Source: an uncultured Oscillospiraceae bacterium (GTDB taxonomy: Bacteria; Bacillota; Clostridia; Oscillospirales; Oscillospiraceae). From it: 63,097 nucleotides of DNA. Below are positions 34,357 to 42,225 of the stretch, piece after piece; the stretch's first letter is position 1; each line of letters begins with the position of its first letter. The stretch is from contig CAKTXA010000013.1 of NCBI GenBank assembly GCA_934631005.1, forward strand, positions 1 through 63,097, written 5' to 3'. The position numbers were made by a program, and so were the translations under genes. Under the pieces are notes generated by a model. The model made no database searches. It saw only the letters and a list, made by a program, of their open reading frames with translations, and was not told the origin of the DNA.

Positions 34357-35409
34357 TTACACATTCATGTGCGCCGTGAGCAGGATGCGGTTCAGCCCCT
34401 GCACCACCGTGAACTCAAATTCCACCACGCACGTCGTCCGGTCGTCCTGCGCCGCCGCCACCGTCAGCTTGTCATAGCTCTCGATGATCTCGCGCTCCAC
34501 ACGCTCGGCCAGCTCCAGCACCACCTGGTTGCGGATGGCCTTGCGCGTGAGGGCGTTATTCTTCGCGTGCGCAAATTTCGCGCGCAGCGCCGTGCGGATC
34601 GCCGGGATCAGCTCATCGAGAATGAGCATCGTCGTCAGCTCCCGATACGTCCTGTCCGCGCTGCCGCCGGTCTTGCTGCGCGTGGTCAGCGCCCGGATGA
34701 CCTGCACCCGGCCGCCCTCGCACTCCAGCGCCGTCACGCCCGCACCCACCAGCGCGTCATAGTCCGTGTCCGAGTATACCGCCGTCACGCCCGTCAGCCC
34801 CTGCAGCGCCAGCCCGTTCAGCGGCAGCGCCGGGTCGCGCTCCGCGGCCAGCGCCCCGGCCAGCGCCGCGGCCGCCATGCACCCGTCCTGCGCCGCCGTC
34901 TCGCCGGTCACATATACCTGCGGCCCCACCAGGACCACGCGCTCACAGTTGAGCGTCTGCGCCCGCGCGATGAGCTGCTGCACCGTCGCCGCGCCCATGC
35001 CGCACAGGCCGATGCACTCGCCCTTCTGCTGCGCGGCAGAGGAAAGTGCCGTGCAGAATGCCGTCTGCGCCGCCTCCAGCGCCGTCCCCAGCACGCACAA
35101 ACTCGCCCGCTTCTCCGCCAGAATGGCCGACACCGCCGCGGCATACGCCGCCGCGCTGTCCGCCGCCACCGGATAGGCCAGCACCGTCCCCGCGCCGTTC
35201 TGATACGCCAGCTTCAGCAGCTGACACAGCTGACTGCTTTCTCCAAAAGTCTCCTTCGCCCCGGCATACGACGTCAGCGTGTACACCCCCGCCTTCGCGG
35301 AGGACGCGCCGATCAGCGCGATCACGCGCTGCGCCGTCCCCGAGGACACGATGCTCGACGCGTCATAGTCCGAATACACGCCCGGCCGCTCGTGATACGT
35401 AATGCTCAT
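34357..35409 (-). CDS. contractile tail sheath protein (XkdK-like)
   Basis: 350 aa. It starts MSITYHERPGVYSDYDASS, the conserved sheath N-terminus (PGVY). The C-terminal domain shows ELTTMLILDELIPAIRTAL and the final beta-strands CVVEFEFTVVQGLNRILLT that swap between subunits. Compact for a sheath, like XkdK. Its presence makes this a contractile (myovirus-type) tail. Confidence 0.92.
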   Translation of the reverse strand: MSITYHERPGVYSDYDASSIVSSGTAQRVIALIGASSAKAGVYTLTSYAGAKETFGESSQLCQLLKLAYQNGAGTVLAYPVAADSAAAYAAAVSAILAEKRASLCVLGTALEAAQTAFCTALSSAAQQKGECIGLCGMGAATVQQLIARAQTLNCERVVLVGPQVYVTGETAAQDGCMAAAALAGALAAERDPALPLNGLALQGLTGVTAVYSDTDYDALVGAGVTALECEGGRVQVIRALTTRSKTGGSADRTYRELTTMLILDELIPAIRTALRAKFAHAKNNALTRKAIRNQVVLELAERVEREIIESYDKLTVAAAQDDRTTCVVEFEFTVVQGLNRILLTAHMNV

Positions 35410-35891
35410 TTGACCGCTCCCTTCAGAATAAAGTCCGTAAATTCCGTCTCGTCCTCGTCCGTCACGGCGTATACATACGCCTGCGCCTGCGCCCGCACCG
35501 GGCAGGTAAAGCAGTCGCTCTCCGCGTCATAGCTGCACGCGCCCACCGTGAGGCTTCCCAGCTGCACGCCCGCCGCGCCGTTTGACAGCGCCGCGACCAC
35601 CTTCTCCGTCTCGGCGTAGCACGCCGCCGACCCGCCGCGCCGCGGCGCAAATACCTGCATCAGCACCTCCGCCGTCAGCTCGCAGCCATACAGCGCCGTG
35701 CGCCCGCCGTCGTCATCCTCCCGCATCCCCAGATACGAAAACTGCGCCGCCGCGCCGCTCTTTGCGCCCTGCAGGCCGACTGCCGTCACCGGCCCGGTCA
35801 GCTCCGGGGCCGTCCCCGGATAAAACTGCCGCACCACCGTCAGCCCCGCGTCCGCGAGCAGTCTACAGATCGCCCTGATCAGTTCCTGCAT
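35406..35891 (-). CDS. tail terminator / minor tail protein (XkdJ-position)
   Basis: 161 aa from ATG 35891 (GGAGGAGAG upstream). Begins MQELIRAICRLLADAGL, then FYPGTAPELTGPVTAVGLQG. The size and place between connector and sheath genes match tail-completion proteins such as XkdJ or gpU types. It overlaps the upstream gene by 29 nt and the sheath start by 4 nt. Confidence 0.6.
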   Translation of the reverse strand: MQELIRAICRLLADAGLTVVRQFYPGTAPELTGPVTAVGLQGAKSGAAAQFSYLGMREDDDGGRTALYGCELTAEVLMQVFAPRRGGSAACYAETEKVVAALSNGAAGVQLGSLTVGACSYDAESDCFTCPVRAQAQAYVYAVTDEDETEFTDFILKGAVK

Positions 35892-36216
35892 CCGTCTCTC
35901 CTCCCGCTTCGCGCAAAAGCCCCCAGACGTAGATCGCCTCGTCCGCCAGAAACAGCCGCTCCGCCCGCTGCACGCGGTAGTCCTTCCCGCCGCAGCGCAC
36001 CGCCGCGCCCTCGTCCGGCAAAACCTCCGCCGGGCCGATGTACACAGACCGCCCCCGCGGGATCTCGCCGATGGCACGCACGCTGCGGCGCAAACTCTCC
36101 CAGCCGTTTTCCGTCACCGGCTGGATGAACGCCCGCACCGTCTGCACGCCGTCCACGCTTTCTATCTCCGCCGTGCGCCCGTAATCCGCCAAAATGCGCC
36201 CGATCAGCTCCTTCAT
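35863..36216 (-). CDS. head-tail joining protein (XkdH/I-like)
   Basis: 117 aa from ATG 36216. Contains IGEIPRGRSVYIGPAEVLPD and CGGKDYRVQRAERLFLADE, a pattern typical of small minor-capsid or head-closure proteins placed between connector and tail genes. It overlaps the previous gene by 4 nt. Name given by position and size. Confidence 0.55.
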   Translation of the reverse strand: MKELIGRILADYGRTAEIESVDGVQTVRAFIQPVTENGWESLRRSVRAIGEIPRGRSVYIGPAEVLPDEGAAVRCGGKDYRVQRAERLFLADEAIYVWGLLREAGGETDAGTDQGDL

Positions 36217-36563
36217 CCGCAGGCCCCCCGGCACGAGAGCCCGCCCGCGAGAAACGGCGCCATCAGCCGCTCCGCGGCCTGCCGCAGCGCCGCCGTGCCG
36301 GCTTTCCCCGGCGTCACCGACACCTCGCCCACGCGAAACGCCTCCACGCCGCACGCGCCGCACGCCTCGCGGTAATTCGCCGCCGCCAGCATCGCCGCCG
36401 CGCAGGTAAAGCATTCTCCGCAGTCCTCCGCCGTCACATCCCGGCGCAGCCGGGTCAAAAGCGCCGTCTCCGCCGCCGCGCAAAGGGCCTTCAGCGCCGC
36501 GTCCTCCGCACCGGCGGCGGAAAAGCCCGCCGCCAGCGCGTAAATTTCGTCCGCCCGCGCCAC
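36213..36563 (-). CDS. head-tail connector-like protein (gp6-type)
   Basis: 116 aa, helical, cysteine-bearing (CGECFTC near the middle). It starts at the base after the capsid stop. Small helical adaptor proteins in this spot (gp6/gp15-like) form the ring under the portal. Function inferred from order and fold bias only. Confidence 0.55.
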   Translation of the reverse strand: MARADEIYALAAGFSAAGAEDAALKALCAAAETALLTRLRRDVTAEDCGECFTCAAAMLAAANYREACGACGVEAFRVGEVSVTPGKAGTAALRQAAERLMAPFLAGGLSCRGACG

Positions 36564-37595
36564 TCAGATCACCAGCACCTTCGCACTCTCCGGCATGATC
36601 TTGCCGAACCCGGAGATGGACGTGATCGCCGCGCGCTCCAGCTGGCGGTCGATGAGCTTGTCGTATTCCACGTTCACCTCGCCCGCCTGCACCATCTCCA
36701 GCGCATAGCGGCGGTCGAGGCCGATGAGCTTGCCCGACGGCACGCACGCCGCGCGCAGCAGCTCTGCGCCCATCGGCGCGGCCAGCTTGCCCGTGCCCTG
36801 GAAGTTCAGCCCCGTCAGCGGGTTCTGGAACTCCGTCAGCTTCAGCATCTGCACCATCGCGTCGCCCGATGCCAGCAGCGCGTTCATCGTATACGGCTCA
36901 AACTGCGACCAGAACTCCACCAGCTGCGCATACGAAAGCGTCCCCTTCGTCCCGCTCAGCGGGCTCGTGCCGATGGTCAGCACCTCGGCGGCGTTGTTAT
37001 TCCCGTCGCCGTTCAGCAGCACGTCCACCGCGTCCTGCAGATGCATCTTCTGGATGTACGCGCCGATCTGGCGCAGCGTCACCGCGAACAGATCGAGCTT
37101 CTGAAAGCGGATGGCCTCATACGACGCCACCAGCATTCTCCCGCGCTTGTTGAGCTTCACCAGATTCGACTTGCTGCGGATCTCCGTCGCCGGGATGCTC
37201 GCGCCCTCGGCCACCTGCATCAGCTTCTTATCCTCCTCCGAAGCCGCGGAAAACACACTGCGGTAGTCCATCGCGTCGATGGTCGTGGTCGTTGCCACGA
37301 TCTTCGGCAGCACGTCGTTCTCCTCCATCCCCTGCTTCACCGCGCGGGCGATGTACTCCGGAAACAGCACGCTCGACTCCGCCGTGCGGAAGAATTTTTC
37401 CACGGGGTCGGAATACGCCCCGCGGGCGTGGATGTCAAAGCGCTTGAGCTGACGCTGGAACGCGTCCGTCCCCTCCAGCGCCGTGCCCGCGTAGTTTTCG
37501 CTCGGGTCGAGCGACTCCAGCACCTGTGCAAAGCTCTTGCCGCTCTCGCGGTACATACCCTTTTCCAGTCTGATCGAATCAAAGCCCATGTTCAT
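36564..37595 (-). CDS. major capsid protein (HK97-like fold)
   Basis: 343 aa. N-terminal helical segment (about 1-70), EKFFRTAESSVLFPEYIARAVK, an IPATEIRSKSNLVKLNKRGR stretch matching the E-loop/P-domain region, and a C-terminal AALERAAITSISGFGK-like A-domain end. Resembles XkdG-type capsids. AAAGGAG lies just before the ATG. The adjacent protease and decoration genes support the assignment. No fused delta domain is obvious, so a separate scaffold or none is used. Confidence 0.85.
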   Translation of the reverse strand: MNMGFDSIRLEKGMYRESGKSFAQVLESLDPSENYAGTALEGTDAFQRQLKRFDIHARGAYSDPVEKFFRTAESSVLFPEYIARAVKQGMEENDVLPKIVATTTTIDAMDYRSVFSAASEEDKKLMQVAEGASIPATEIRSKSNLVKLNKRGRMLVASYEAIRFQKLDLFAVTLRQIGAYIQKMHLQDAVDVLLNGDGNNNAAEVLTIGTSPLSGTKGTLSYAQLVEFWSQFEPYTMNALLASGDAMVQMLKLTEFQNPLTGLNFQGTGKLAAPMGAELLRAACVPSGKLIGLDRRYALEMVQAGEVNVEYDKLIDRQLERAAITSISGFGKIMPESAKVLVI

Positions 37596-37610
37596 TTTCT
37601 CCTTTCCGCA

Positions 37611-37979
37611 TTACAGAAACAGTCCCACGGTCTTGCCTGCCGTGTCCACGCTCACCACCAGATGGCTTCTGCCCACCTCTGCCGGCTTCGACTCCGTCGC
37701 CGCCGCCGGCACGCGCACGCCGCTCTGCCCGTCGGCCACCAGCGCCGTAAAGCCCAGCGCCGGAGCCGTGCCCGTGTACGGCAGCTTCATAAAGCCGCCC
37801 ATGCGCACGCTCGCCGTGCCGTTTCGTACCTGCGTGATCATGCCGCAGAACGCCTCGCCGCCCGCGCACGCGCCCACCGTGCCGTTCGCCGTCACCTTGC
37901 AGAGCTTGCCCTCCGCCGCGGTGTCCCCCGCGTAAAACGTCACATACCGCTCCGCGATCGCGTCAAAAGAAATTGCCAT
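37611..37979 (-). CDS. capsid decoration-like protein
   Basis: 122 aa from ATG 37979 (GGAGG 7 bases upstream). Beta-rich, small-residue protein with no membrane segment. It sits between protease and capsid, where many phages encode a decoration or head-fibre protein. A longer in-frame reading would translate the inverted repeat 38024-38181 and is not credible. Confidence 0.65.
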   Translation of the reverse strand: MAISFDAIAERYVTFYAGDTAAEGKLCKVTANGTVGACAGGEAFCGMITQVRNGTASVRMGGFMKLPYTGTAPALGFTALVADGQSGVRVPAAATESKPAEVGRSHLVVSVDTAGKTVGLFL

Positions 37980-38023
37980 TGTCCTACCTCCTTCAAAAAT
38001 ATGCAGCGCCGCAGCGCCATTTA

Positions 38024-38181
38024 GTAACCGATGATCTGATCGACAAGAGCTGTCGGCGAGAGGTTTTGGCCCAAATGAAAGTTTGGAAACGCAGAAATAC
38101 TTTGTGTATTTCAAGTTTTCAAACTGCACAGTTGGGGCAAAAGATCCGCCGACGGCCGCAGTCGATCGGATCATCGGTTGC
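38024..38181. repeat. 158-bp long inverted repeat in the head operon (MITE-like)
   Basis: AACCGATGATCTGATCGAC (38026-38044) pairs with 38161-38179 with one mismatch. Complementarity continues inward through GTCGGCG, TTTTGGCCCAA and AGTTTG blocks to a perfect GAAATAC/GTATTTC apex centred near 38102. The whole gap between the protease stop and the decoration leader folds into one hairpin. TTA flanks both ends (38021-38023 and 38182-38184); the right-hand TTA is the protease stop codon. Confidence 0.8.
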
Positions 38182-39054
38182 TTACACCAGAAACGCGCTG
38201 TCCGTCTTTTTCATCGCCGTCGGGCGCTCCGCCAGCAGACACACCGGCGGATACATCGCTTCCGCCCTGCGGCCAAGGCTCTTCTCCGCCGCCTGCAGCT
38301 GCTCCGGCGTCAGGACCGACACCATCAGCTCCAAAAGCTCCTTCTCCACCGCTACGTCCGTCAGCAGCGCCAGCCGCACCACCTCGCCGCGCAGCCGCTC
38401 GCGGTACTGCCGGCCCAGCTCCGCCTGCTTGTGCAGCTGCACCCGCGCATATTCCGTCAGCTCGTCGCCCTCGCCGCGCAGGCGCTTTAACACCCCGGCC
38501 TTCCGCTGCGCGGGCACCGCCACGAACGAAAACTCATACGCATCCTGCGGCTCGCACAAAACCGCCACGCACGTTTTCCCGCCGTATTGCCGCCCCTTCT
38601 CGTGCTCGCACGTGCCGTACTCCGCCCCGCAGATCGAGCAGAGGCTCTTTCCCATCGCGCACCCGACCGACACCTCTTTCTTGATGCCCGCCTCGATCTC
38701 GCGGATGAGCTCCGCCGTCCTCTCCGTCCGCAGGATGTACGCCCACGCTTTGATAAAGGCCGCGCCGCTCTCGTACTCCACGCCCGTCTCAAAAATGCGC
38801 GCCAGCTGCTTCTCGCTCGACCACGTGTGGTCGGCAACGCCCGTCTTGCCCACAAACAGCTCCGCCAGCTTCCCCAGCGCGTCGGTCGCAAACCGCTCAA
38901 AATCGCGATCCACCTGATCGTCGCACAGCCGCACGGAAAAGACGTATACCTCCTCCGCGCCCAGCGGCGTCTTGGCCTGCCTGTTGATCTTCTCCAGCTG
39001 CTCCGCCGTCGGCTTTCCCGCGGTCAGAACGCCCGCCTGCTTCAAAACCTCCAT
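38182..39054 (-). CDS. putative prohead protease with internal zinc-finger-like insert
   Basis: 290 aa. VYVFSVRLCDDQVDRDFERF is a typical opening. GKTGVADHTWSSE carries a candidate catalytic His (about 77) and KKEVSVGCAMG a candidate Ser (about 129), then YEFSFVAVPAQ, as in HK97-type proteases. Between them CSICGAEYGTCEHEKG (about 139-155) looks like a Cys/His metal site. The C-terminal 100 aa are helical and could be a scaffold. Resembles XkdF of PBSX. It overlaps or abuts the portal gene by 3 nt. Confidence 0.7.
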   Translation of the reverse strand: MEVLKQAGVLTAGKPTAEQLEKINRQAKTPLGAEEVYVFSVRLCDDQVDRDFERFATDALGKLAELFVGKTGVADHTWSSEKQLARIFETGVEYESGAAFIKAWAYILRTERTAELIREIEAGIKKEVSVGCAMGKSLCSICGAEYGTCEHEKGRQYGGKTCVAVLCEPQDAYEFSFVAVPAQRKAGVLKRLRGEGDELTEYARVQLHKQAELGRQYRERLRGEVVRLALLTDVAVEKELLELMVSVLTPEQLQAAEKSLGRRAEAMYPPVCLLAERPTAMKKTDSAFLV

Positions 39055-39057
39055 CGT

Positions 39058-40194
39058 TTACTCCTTTCCCAGCTCCGCGCGCAGCTTTTCCGCCTGCGCG
39101 CGATACAGCGCCGCGTGCGCCTCCTCCACCGTGTCCTGCAGCGAAATGTCGTCCCACACGATCTCCGCCTCGCCGTCAAAGCCCTCCGACCGCAGCCAGT
39201 ACCGGCAGATCTTCTCCAGCACCGGCTGTACGCACCGCCGCAGCGCCCACAGCTCCGACGTCAAAAGATCCGCCTGCTGCGCGCTCATCCGCTCCGTCGA
39301 CGACCAGCTCAGCCCCAGCATGAACGGCGGCAGCCCCGTCTTGGCGACGAGCTGTTCGAGAATTTGCCGCACCGGCACCTCCGAGTCCAGCACCTGCCCG
39401 TCCGCGCCGATCACGCGAATTGCCACATCGCCCACCGCCACAAAGTCGCGCACCTCGCCGGTGCGCGTGCTACGCATCGCCTGCGACCATTCGCGTGCCA
39501 TCTGCTCCGCCGCCTGCTCCGGCTGCACGCTCTCGCTTCCGGGCCTGTACACCACCGCGTAGCGCACGTTCCCTGCCCGCTCCCAGTTCGCCCCGATCGT
39601 CCGGTAAATTTTCAGCAGCACGTCCGCCAGAAATGGCATCGACGCAAACAATGACGTGCCGTAGGGATGCGCCGCGTTCGCGTTCCACGTCGAAAACAGC
39701 AGCAGCTCCTGATACGGCAGCGCCCGCTCCTGCCCGTTTTCCCACACGCACAGCTGCACCTCCAGCGGCGACGCGCCCTGCTTCACATGGACTCTGCGCA
39801 CATCGCCCCAGCACACCGCCTCCAGATGCCCGCCGCGCATCACCAGCTCGCCCACCGCGCGCCCATACATCAGCAGGCTGTCCAGGTAAGCCTCCAGAAA
39901 GCTCGCGATCCCGACCTGCCCGCGCCCCACCGGCGCCGCGCGTAAAAACCGCCGCAGCCCGTCCTCCGCGCGGCGGTCTTTGCACGCCACGTCAAAGCCG
40001 CCCGTCAGCCGCACCAGCTTGCCCACCGCCGCGTCCAGGATCGGCAGCGCCGCGCGCATCGCCTCAAACATCTCCTCCTGCGCCCCGCCGAGCGCCTGCG
40101 TCTGCGCCAGCATCCCAAACGGGTTCGCCGCCTCCGTCCGCAGCTGCGCCGCCTTCGCCGCGCCCTGCACTTCCTTTTTCCGCGTAAGGATCAC
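39058..40194 (-). CDS. phage portal protein
   Basis: 378 aa. Conserved features: an N-terminal clip region, GRAVGELVMRGGHLEAVCWG, WNANAAHPYGTSLFASMPF and LPPFMLGLSWSSTERMSAQQAD (the last typical of portals). Near XkdE-type in size. The dodecameric ring is the DNA gate and terminase dock. It lies 12 bp after terL. Confidence 0.88.
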   Translation of the reverse strand: MILTRKKEVQGAAKAAQLRTEAANPFGMLAQTQALGGAQEEMFEAMRAALPILDAAVGKLVRLTGGFDVACKDRRAEDGLRRFLRAAPVGRGQVGIASFLEAYLDSLLMYGRAVGELVMRGGHLEAVCWGDVRRVHVKQGASPLEVQLCVWENGQERALPYQELLLFSTWNANAAHPYGTSLFASMPFLADVLLKIYRTIGANWERAGNVRYAVVYRPGSESVQPEQAAEQMAREWSQAMRSTRTGEVRDFVAVGDVAIRVIGADGQVLDSEVPVRQILEQLVAKTGLPPFMLGLSWSSTERMSAQQADLLTSELWALRRCVQPVLEKICRYWLRSEGFDGEAEIVWDDISLQDTVEEAHAALYRAQAEKLRAELGKE

Positions 40195-40206
40195 CCCTTC
40201 TTCCTT

Positions 40207-41457
40207 TTATCCGTCGCCCCGCGTCACCGCCCGCGCCGTAAAGCCGCGCGGCGTCTCCAGAACGCCCATCACAAAATAGCGCATATCGTCCATCGCGTGG
40301 TCGTTGCGCTTTTCCACCCGGTCGCGCGTCCCGCCGCGCTCCCAAACGTACAGATCCATCTCCCGCAAACAGTCCACACACTCCGCGCAGATCACGATCC
40401 GCCCCGCCCGCAGCGCGTCCGCCGTCCGTCGGATGCCGCTGAGCACATCGTTGTCCGCCTTTTCCACCACCCAGCCCTGCCGCCGCAGCGTCTGAATAAA
40501 GCTCGCCGCCGACGGGTCGACGATCACCTTCGCGATCTCCCGCCCGCCTGCCAGCCTTGCCAGCGCCCGTGCGTACTCCTCATCCGTCATCTGCCGCCCC
40601 TCGCGCCGCGAGTCAAAGTAAAATTCCTGCACCCGGTACCACGCGCCGTCCCGCCGTCCCCACAGCCCGAACGACGCCGGATTCACCGTCCCGTAGTCGC
40701 ACGAGATCACCCATTCGGCAAAGCCCTCCTTCGGCGCGGGCGCGGCCAGCGCCGTGTCGTAAAAGTCATACACCCGGCCCTCCGCCGCCGCCCACAGTCC
40801 CTGCACGAACCGCCGGTAAAACACCCCCGCGTACATCCGCGCATACCGCCTGCGGATCTGCGGCGAGAGCGCGGGGTTGTCCTGCATCGTAAAATGCAGA
40901 TGCAAACAGTTCATCTCCTCCGCCCGCACGATCCACTGCCGGTAGAACCAATGCTGCGGCCCCTCGGGATTGCAGTTGAACCACAAGCGGCTGCCCGCGT
41001 CCGAGCACCGCGCGCACGCCTGCTCCACGAAGGAACGCGGCATCAGCGCCGCCTCGTCCAGAAGCACGCCCGCCAGCGTCACGCCCTGAATGAGCGCCGC
41101 CGACCGCTCATCGTTCCCGCCGAACAGCAGAAAATCATTCTCCCGTCCCGCGAACCGCACGCGGTACCCGCCGTCCGCCGTCCTTTCAAACCGCATCCCC
41201 AGCGCCCGCAGGACCGGCACGCCGTCCGCCAAAACGTTCCGCCGCAGCGCGCCCACCGTCCGGCCGCACAGCGCAAAGCGCCTGCCGGAGAATTCGCTCA
41301 TCGCCCACAGGAAAAACCCCAGCGTCATCGCGAACGTTTTTCCCGACCGGATGGCCCCGTCGCACACGATCGCCTCATACCGGCAGTCCGGCCCGCCCGC
41401 GCGCCACCAGAGCATCGCCCGCCGCTGCTTGGGCGAAAATCCGCCGCTACGCGTCAT
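40207..41457 (-). CDS. terminase large subunit (XtmB-like)
   Basis: 416 aa. ATPase domain with Walker A CDGAIRSGKT (about 37-46) and Walker B GVLLDEAAL (about 132-140). The nuclease domain has CDYGTVNPASFGLW, VIVDPSA and NDHAMDDMRYF acidic residues. All catalytic motifs look intact, so packaging could be functional. ATG 41457 lies inside the small-subunit gene end (11-nt overlap). A longer in-frame start at 41478 has no ribosome site. Confidence 0.92.
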   Translation of the reverse strand: MTRSGGFSPKQRRAMLWWRAGGPDCRYEAIVCDGAIRSGKTFAMTLGFFLWAMSEFSGRRFALCGRTVGALRRNVLADGVPVLRALGMRFERTADGGYRVRFAGRENDFLLFGGNDERSAALIQGVTLAGVLLDEAALMPRSFVEQACARCSDAGSRLWFNCNPEGPQHWFYRQWIVRAEEMNCLHLHFTMQDNPALSPQIRRRYARMYAGVFYRRFVQGLWAAAEGRVYDFYDTALAAPAPKEGFAEWVISCDYGTVNPASFGLWGRRDGAWYRVQEFYFDSRREGRQMTDEEYARALARLAGGREIAKVIVDPSAASFIQTLRRQGWVVEKADNDVLSGIRRTADALRAGRIVICAECVDCLREMDLYVWERGGTRDRVEKRNDHAMDDMRYFVMGVLETPRGFTARAVTRGDG

Positions 41458-41704
41458 CGTCCGCATCCTCGTCCTCATCCTGCTCCAGTGCCCGCAAAAG
41501 CTGCCGCGCCGTCTGCGACCGTTCCTCGTCGTCGCACAGCTGTGCCAGCTGCGCCAGAATTTTCGTCCGGTCCAGCAGCTTCAGCTCCACGCCACCCTTG
41601 TCGCTGCGCTTGATCTCCGTCAGCATCGAAAGGTCGAGCTTCGCAATGTCCTCATACTCGCTCAGCGCCAGCTTCACGCAGTCGTTGACCTTTCCAAACG
41701 CCAT
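41447..41704 (-). CDS. terminase small subunit-like fragment
   Basis: 85 aa from the first ATG. VNDCVKLALSEYEDIAKLD then LTEIKRSDKGGVELKLLDRTKIL resembles the C-terminal half of TerS proteins; the N-terminal DNA-binding HTH is missing. Upstream, an in-frame stretch of 22 codons (41705-41770) reads as plausible protein (RRSDLERIREQLRR) but has no ATG/GTG/TTG before a TGA. Either the true start is non-canonical (a CTG codon exists) or the 5' end has been lost. First gene of the cluster. Confidence 0.6.
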   Translation of the reverse strand: MAFGKVNDCVKLALSEYEDIAKLDLSMLTEIKRSDKGGVELKLLDRTKILAQLAQLCDDEERSQTARQLLRALEQDEDEDADDDA

Positions 41705-41801
41705 CCTCCGCAGCTGCTCCCGGATCCTCTCCAGATCCGACCGCCTTACCGTCTTCCCACTCGCAGCCCCTCACCTCCCTTTCACCCAAACCCACCCCAA
41801 C

Positions 41802-41829
41802 AAAAAAAGTTGCCCTAAACCAGGCAACT
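41802..41829 (-). terminator. terminator just upstream of the phage-like operon
   Basis: AGTTGCC (41808-41814) pairs with GGCAACT (41823-41829), and seven Ts follow on the reverse strand. It stops leftward transcription before terS. No gene ends nearby, so it works as an insulator or attenuator. No clear promoter was seen between it and terS. Confidence 0.7.
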
Positions 41830-41857
41830 CCAAAAAATCAAAAACCAATTATTTCGT

Positions 41858-42130
41858 CGTAACGTATGGGAGGGGCTCTGCCCCTCCCGCTGGTACGCGA
41901 CATCGTTCTTTAGCGGCAGTGCCGATTTGCTGAGGACCCCTTGGCTTCCCCTCGGGGAAGCTGTCGCCGCAGGCGACTGATGAGGGTCGGGGAGCACTTA
42001 CGCATAGCTTAGCATGCACATCAAAACGTGACTGCTCCTCGACCCTCATCAGTCTACTCCGCTGTCGCTCCGCAGCCAGCTTCCCCCAGGGGAAGCCAAG
42101 AGGTGCATTCCACCTCGCTCCTGCGTCAAA
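41858..42130. repeat. intergenic palindromic repeat, locus 7
   Basis: A GTCGTAACGTATGGGAGGGG module with GCCCCTCCCGCTGGTACGCG, left arm CGGCAGTGCCGATTTGCTGAG, CTTCCCCTCGGGGAAGCTG, the GGTCGGGGAGCA / TGCTCCTCGACC paired arms, and right arm GCAGCCAGCTTCCCCCAGGG. Closest to locus 1. No ORF. Confidence 0.85.
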
Positions 42131-42177
42131 GGTACGTCCGTGCGCGCTTACCTCTCCCCGCTTCCCTATAAAACAAC

Positions 42178-42213
42178 AAAAAATCGCCCGGCGTGGTTCC
42201 CCCGCCGGGCGAT
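42178..42213 (-). terminator. terminator of ileS
   Basis: ATCGCCCGGCG (42183-42193) pairs with CGCCGGGCGAT (42203-42213). T-run on the reverse strand 42183-42178. 13 bp after the ileS stop. Confidence 0.9.
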
Positions 42214-42225
42214 CTTCCTTTCATA

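Noticed and set aside
37980..38174. N-terminal extension of the decoration-like gene through the inverted repeat
   Set aside because: Codes through a palindromic element; the ribosome site GGAGG and ATG 37979 are far better.
40297..41613. 438-aa plus-strand frame opposite terL
   Set aside because: Arg/Pro/His-rich antisense shadow; terL has intact Walker and nuclease motifs.
29066..41704. Tailocin or type VI-like injection system
   Set aside because: Capsid, portal, protease and terminase are all present, which tailocins and T6SS lack. No ClpV- or TssM-type genes.
29066..42225. Attachment sites or tRNA integration target for a prophage
   Set aside because: No tRNA gene, integrase or convincing direct repeat was seen at either flank.
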